In this document: positions 60,890 to 64,000 of the stretch, in pieces
Position numbering within the stretch: position 1 is the stretch's first letter
How the letters are laid out: each line of letters opens with the position of its first letter
Assembly: GCF_000712595.1 (NCBI RefSeq)
Contig: NZ_JOTN01000002.1
Coordinates: forward strand, 340,587-404,586
Reading direction: 5' to 3'
From: Bacillus manliponensis
GTDB lineage: Bacteria > Bacillota > Bacilli > Bacillales > Bacillaceae_G
DNA: 64,000 nucleotides
Notes under the pieces: model-generated
Database searches by the model: none
What the model was told of the DNA's origin: nothing
The model's input: the letters and a program-made list of their open reading frames with translations, nothing else
Position numbers and translations under genes: made by a program

Positions 60890-60922
60890 GATAAAAAGGC
60901 ACCTATATATACAGGCACCTTT
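60890..60922 (-). terminator. Terminator after yqhY
   Basis: On the minus strand AAAGGTGCCT, loop, AGGTGCCTTTTT: the TG/TG positions form G-U pairs only in the minus-strand RNA, so it is direction-specific. Confidence 0.75.
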
Positions 60923-60951
60923 CTCTCTTGTTTCAAGCCATCTATCTACGC

Positions 60952-61344
60952 TTATACTGGCTCAATTTCTGTTTTTTGCGTTTCAAATGTTACACCAACG
61001 ATGTGTACATTTACTTCTTTTGGTTCAAGACCTGTCATTGTAAGAAGAGCTTGACGAATGTTGTCTTGGATTTTTTGTGCTACAACTGGAATTGCTACGC
61101 CAAAGTACATCAGTACATATACATCAACGATAATATCATCACTTGCTAATTCCACTCGTACACCTTTCCCATGATTTTTCTTTCCTAGTCGTTCTACAAC
61201 ATCTGTCGCAAAGTTACCACGCATCGCTGCTACACCTTCTACTTCAGAAGCTGCGATACCTGCAATTACTTCAATTACTTCTGGTGCAATCTCAACTTTA
61301 CCTAATGCTGTATCTTGCCCCATATCTAACATATGTTCAGCCAT
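60952..61344 (-). CDS. yqhY: Asp23/Gls24-family protein YqhY
   Basis: 130 residues with the Asp23 pattern GKVEIAPEVIEVIAGIAASE, split in two for reading, then VRVELASDDIIVDVYVLMYFG. In B. subtilis YqhY is next to accBC and affects acetyl-CoA carboxylase and lipid homeostasis. Follows accC by 24 bases, likely co-transcribed. Confidence 0.9.
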   Translation of the reverse strand: MAEHMLDMGQDTALGKVEIAPEVIEVIAGIAASEVEGVAAMRGNFATDVVERLGKKNHGKGVRVELASDDIIVDVYVLMYFGVAIPVVAQKIQDNIRQALLTMTGLEPKEVNVHIVGVTFETQKTEIEPV

Positions 61345-61368
61345 GAAAAAAACCTCCTTTAGAATCTA

Positions 61369-62721
61369 TCATTGCGTCACAAGTTCATGCTCTTCCAAAA
61401 ATTTTGTATTAAACTCCCCTTTTATAAAATCTGGGTGCTCTAAAAGCTGCAAGTGAAACGGAATCGTCGTATGTACACCATCGATAACGAATTCACTTAG
61501 TGCTCGCTTCATTTTCGCAAGCGCTTCTTCACGTGTTTTTCCGTGAACGATTAACTTAGCAACCATAGAATCATAATAAGGTGGAATTGTATAACCAGGA
61601 TAAACAGCTGAATCGACGCGAACGCCATATCCTCCCGGTGGTAAGTACATCTCTACTTTACCTGGAGACGGCATAAAGTTTTTGGCAGGGTTTTCCGCAT
61701 TTATTCGGCACTCGATTGCCCAGCCATTAAATTGTACTTCGTCTTGCTGTAAGGATAATTTTTCACCGGATGCAACGCGAATTTGCTCTTTAATAAGATC
61801 CACACCTGTTACCATCTCTGTAACAGGATGCTCCACTTGAATACGCGTGTTCATTTCCATGAAATAGAAACTTTTTGTTCTATACTCATAAATAAATTCA
61901 ACAGTACCAGCGCCTGTATAATTAACCGCCGCCGCAGCTTTTACCGCAGCTTCTCCCATCTGCTCTCGAACTTTCTCGTCAAGTGCTGGAGATGGCGTCT
62001 CTTCGATTAACTTTTGTAGACGACGCTGAATTGTACAATCACGTTCTCCTAAATGAATAACATTTCCATGTGTATCTGCCATCACTTGGATTTCAACATG
62101 ACGGAAATCTTCAATGTACTTTTCTAAATATACACCTGGGTTTCCAAAAGCAGTGCTTGCTTCTTGCTGCGTAATTTGAATTCCTTTTATAAGCTCCTCC
62201 TCAGTGCGGGCAACACGAATTCCTTTACCACCGCCACCAGCAGTCGCTTTAATAATAACAGGATATCCCATATCTTTTGCAAGCGCTACAGCCTCTTCAG
62301 TATTTTTAATAATTCCTTGTGAACCTGGTACAATCGGAACCCCTGCTTCTTTCATTGTATCACGAGCAACGTCTTTTGTGCCCATTTTTGAAATAGCTTC
62401 TGGACTTGGACCGATAAAAATTAAATTACATTCCCTGCAAAGCTCTGCAAAGTCTGCATTTTCTGCTAAAAACCCGTAACCAGGATGGATTGCATCACAA
62501 CCTGTTAATTTTGCTACACTTATAATGTTCGTGAAGTTTAAATAACTTTCTTTTGACAGTGTTGGACCTACACAATACGCTTCATCTGCTATTTGCACAT
62601 GAAGTGCCTCTTTATCTCCCTCTGAATAAATCGCAACTGTTTCAATATCCATTTCTTTGCAAGCACGAATGATTCGCACTGCAATTTCTCCGCGGTTTGC
62701 AATCAATACTTTTTTTATCAT
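61369..62721 (-). CDS. accC: Biotin carboxylase AccC
   Basis: Carboxylates biotin on AccB with ATP and bicarbonate. N-terminal KVLIANRGEIAVRI, ATP-grasp loop ATAGGGGKGIRVA, then MNTRIQVEHPVTE. 450 residues from the second ATG. Eighteen bases after accB. Confidence 0.95.
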   Translation of the reverse strand: MIKKVLIANRGEIAVRIIRACKEMDIETVAIYSEGDKEALHVQIADEAYCVGPTLSKESYLNFTNIISVAKLTGCDAIHPGYGFLAENADFAELCRECNLIFIGPSPEAISKMGTKDVARDTMKEAGVPIVPGSQGIIKNTEEAVALAKDMGYPVIIKATAGGGGKGIRVARTEEELIKGIQITQQEASTAFGNPGVYLEKYIEDFRHVEIQVMADTHGNVIHLGERDCTIQRRLQKLIEETPSPALDEKVREQMGEAAVKAAAAVNYTGAGTVEFIYEYRTKSFYFMEMNTRIQVEHPVTEMVTGVDLIKEQIRVASGEKLSLQQDEVQFNGWAIECRINAENPAKNFMPSPGKVEMYLPPGGYGVRVDSAVYPGYTIPPYYDSMVAKLIVHGKTREEALAKMKRALSEFVIDGVHTTIPFHLQLLEHPDFIKGEFNTKFLEEHELVTQ

Positions 62722-62738
62722 CATATAAGACTCCCTTA

Positions 62739-63221
62739 TTACGCTTTCACAAGAAATAGCGGTTGTCCATATTCAACAAGTTGACCGTTGTTGACAAGTA
62801 TCTCAACGATTTCTCCGTTCACTTCTGCCTCAATTTCATTGAAAAGTTTCATTGCTTCTACGATACACACAACGGACCCTTCGGTAACACGATCTCCAAC
62901 TTTTACGTACGGAGGTGTATCTGGTGAAGATGACGCATAAAATGTTCCCACCATTGGAGAAGTAATTTTGTGTAAGTTTTCATTTTGTACAACTGGCTTT
63001 TCTTCCGTTACAGGAGCTTCCGTTTGAGCTGGCGTTGCTGCTACTTCCATCTCCGCTACTTGCATCGGCTTTTGTACAACAGAAGAAGGTTGCACTGCCA
63101 CAACTTCATTTCCACGCTTCTTCATCTTAATCGTTGTACCATCTTTTTTGTATTCAAATTCATCAATATTAGAACTATCAATTAACTTAATTAATTCGCG
63201 AACTTCTTGAAGTTTAAACAT
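62739..63221 (-). CDS. accB: Biotin carboxyl carrier protein AccB
   Basis: 160 residues: an N-terminal helical part, a Pro/Ala/Thr linker (50-80), and the biotinyl domain with Lys125 in VEAMKLFNE. BirA attaches biotin here. First gene of accBC-yqhY; the promoter overlaps a FapR-like palindrome. Confidence 0.95.
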   Translation of the reverse strand: MFKLQEVRELIKLIDSSNIDEFEYKKDGTTIKMKKRGNEVVAVQPSSVVQKPMQVAEMEVAATPAQTEAPVTEEKPVVQNENLHKITSPMVGTFYASSSPDTPPYVKVGDRVTEGSVVCIVEAMKLFNEIEAEVNGEIVEILVNNGQLVEYGQPLFLVKA

Positions 63222-63305
63222 GTAAAATCCACTCCCATACTCTTGTTTGTCCCGCTCCTACAGACAGTGCACACTATCTGATAAAAGACCGATTCATTCT
63301 CCTCA

Positions 63306-63331
63306 CTATCAATGACGAACATCGTTGATAG
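63306..63331 (-). promoter_or_regulatory. Hairpin in the accBC leader
   Basis: CTATCAATGA (63306-63315) and TCGTTGATAG (63322-63331), ten base pairs with one mismatch, about 85 bases before accB. No T run; may be an mRNA stability or translation element. Confidence 0.45.
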
Positions 63332-63415
63332 AAGTTTCACCTTATACTTTCATCTTACGATAAATATTTTTAACATTCCAATTTATTTTCTTTTTTAACG
63401 AGGACAACTTTGTAT

Positions 63416-63432
63416 TTATTACCTAGTAATAA
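63416..63432. promoter_or_regulatory. FapR-like operator at the accBC promoter
   Basis: TTATTACCTAGTAATAA, palindromic apart from its centre. Against the FapR consensus TTAGTACCWGRTACTAA, 14 of 17 positions match on the minus strand. It overlaps the -10 and predicted start point of the accBC promoter, the position used at known FapR targets. Confidence 0.6.
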
Positions 63433-63458
63433 TACCAAGTTTCATGTAAAATTGGCAA
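63429..63458 (-). promoter_or_regulatory. accBC promoter
   Basis: Minus strand -35 TTGCCA (63458-63453), 18-base spacer, -10 TATTAT (63434-63429). Leader about 200 bases. Confidence 0.6.
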
Positions 63459-63569
63459 GACCACTTTTGAAATTTTAATATTATCCAAACTTTTACATCC
63501 TCTTCATATTCCCTTCATATAGACGTAGTATTCTCAAAGTAAATATGAAATATAGCGAGGTGTGAAAAT

Positions 63570-63728
63570 ATGAATATTTGGCTAATCATTTTCTTGCCGG
63601 TTATCATTGTTTGGGGAATCGCATTCATCATTCAAACAAAATGTGGACAAAGCAACCGAAATATACAAGAGCCGCTTATTTTTCACTCACAACATATTTC
63701 CCCCTTTTCCTTCAGACAACACTCTTAA
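63570..63728 (+). CDS. Small single-helix membrane protein, unknown
   Basis: 52 residues: MNIWLIIFLPVIIVWGIAFI is one transmembrane helix, then a basic, Ser/His-rich tail with a lone Cys25. GCGAGGTG precedes the ATG. Divergent from accB. No family recognised; it may be specific to the B. cereus group. Confidence 0.55.
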   Translation: MNIWLIIFLPVIIVWGIAFIIQTKCGQSNRNIQEPLIFHSQHISPFSFRQHS

Positions 63729-63827
63729 AATAGACGTACAAATTGATAGACTCGTGTCTCTCTAATCTGCACATTTTTTTATAAAACCAAACTTACATTC
63801 CACTATTTTTCCATACGCAAGGCTCTA

Positions 63828-63951
63828 ACTTCAAAACTTGGCAGAAACAAAGAATTTCAGATGGGAAATCAGCAGCCCATAAAAGCCCCATTGGTTAAGC
63901 TGACAACCAATGAGGAATGGATTCCTCTACCGATTTAAATTTCACTTCATC
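63828..63951 (-). repeat. Degenerate bcr1-like repeat, inverted
   Basis: Same order of segments as copy 5 with many substitutions: CAGCCCATAAAAGCCCCATT, a weakened hairpin, and TTTCACTTCAT at the right end. Confidence 0.6.
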
Positions 63952-63972
63952 CAAAATTCACACCCAAAAGAG

Positions 63973-64000
63973 AAGAAGCTACCAAGCAAGGTAGCTTCTT
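63973..64000. terminator. Terminator at the window edge
   Basis: Arms AAGAAGCTACC (63973-63983) and GGTAGCTTCTT (63990-64000). Probably ends a minus-strand operon lying beyond the window; by Bacillus gene order this would be spoIIIA. Confidence 0.65.

Overview
The window is a chromosomal segment of a member of the Bacillus cereus group. This rests on low GC content, strong Shine-Dalgarno (SD) sites, gene order matching the spo0A-recN-argR-dxs-nusB-accBC and bkd regions of Bacillus, a Rap/Phr pair, and many short repeats resembling the B. cereus group repeat bcr1. BioC differs clearly from what I recall of the B. anthracis/B. cereus reference protein, so a divergent member of the group is likely. 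The content is core metabolism and sporulation. I see no phage, intact insertion sequence, CRISPR array, rRNA or tRNA gene.

Layout. 1-5.75 kb: biotin operon bioA-D-F-H-C-B (minus strand, bioB cut by the window edge) behind a promoter overlapped by a BirA-type operator. 5.8-7.7 kb: a tyrosine-specific T-box leader with a duplicated antiterminator/terminator module, then an NhaC-family transporter. 8-9.5 kb: an SGNH hydrolase, a MarR regulator and a Tyr-rich mini-protein. 9.5-14.8 kb: arginine operon argC-J-B-D-F. 15.4-18.7 kb: yqzH, yqjQ, yqjP and proI, interspersed with bcr1-like repeats. 18.7-21.5 kb: sdaAA, sdaAB and an EIIC-like membrane protein. 21.9-28.9 kb: rnz, dinB with a LexA box, an M20 tripeptidase, a structured RNA candidate, a GNAT, prli42, an L,D-transpeptidase and a YqjA-type membrane protein. 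29-31.2 kb: arginine ABC transporter artPQR with ArgR boxes. 31.8-33.6 kb: brxB, Nudix, DUF421.

33.8-44.2 kb: the branched-chain keto acid operon ptb-bcd-buk-lpdV-bkdAA-bkdAB-bkdB behind a sigma-54 promoter, with its activator bkdR upstream. It converts branched-chain amino acids to acyl-CoA primers for branched fatty acids. 44.3-48.2 kb: small proteins, a GDPD, a YebC-family protein and a Rap-Phr cassette. 48.5-60.6 kb: spo0A, spoIVB, recN, argR, tlyA, dxs, ispA, xseB, xseA, folD and nusB on the minus strand. 60.9-63.5 kb: yqhY and accC-accB behind a promoter overlapped by a FapR-like palindrome.

The regulatory wiring is partly self-contained. ArgR is encoded here, as are its expected targets arg and art. 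BkdR is next to its operon. Biotin made by the bio genes is attached to AccB, encoded at the far end. The least explained items are the structured RNA between the GNAT and the tripeptidase, the duplicated T-box 3' module, and the proI leader, where a repeat has split the ribosome-binding site from the start codon inside a hairpin.
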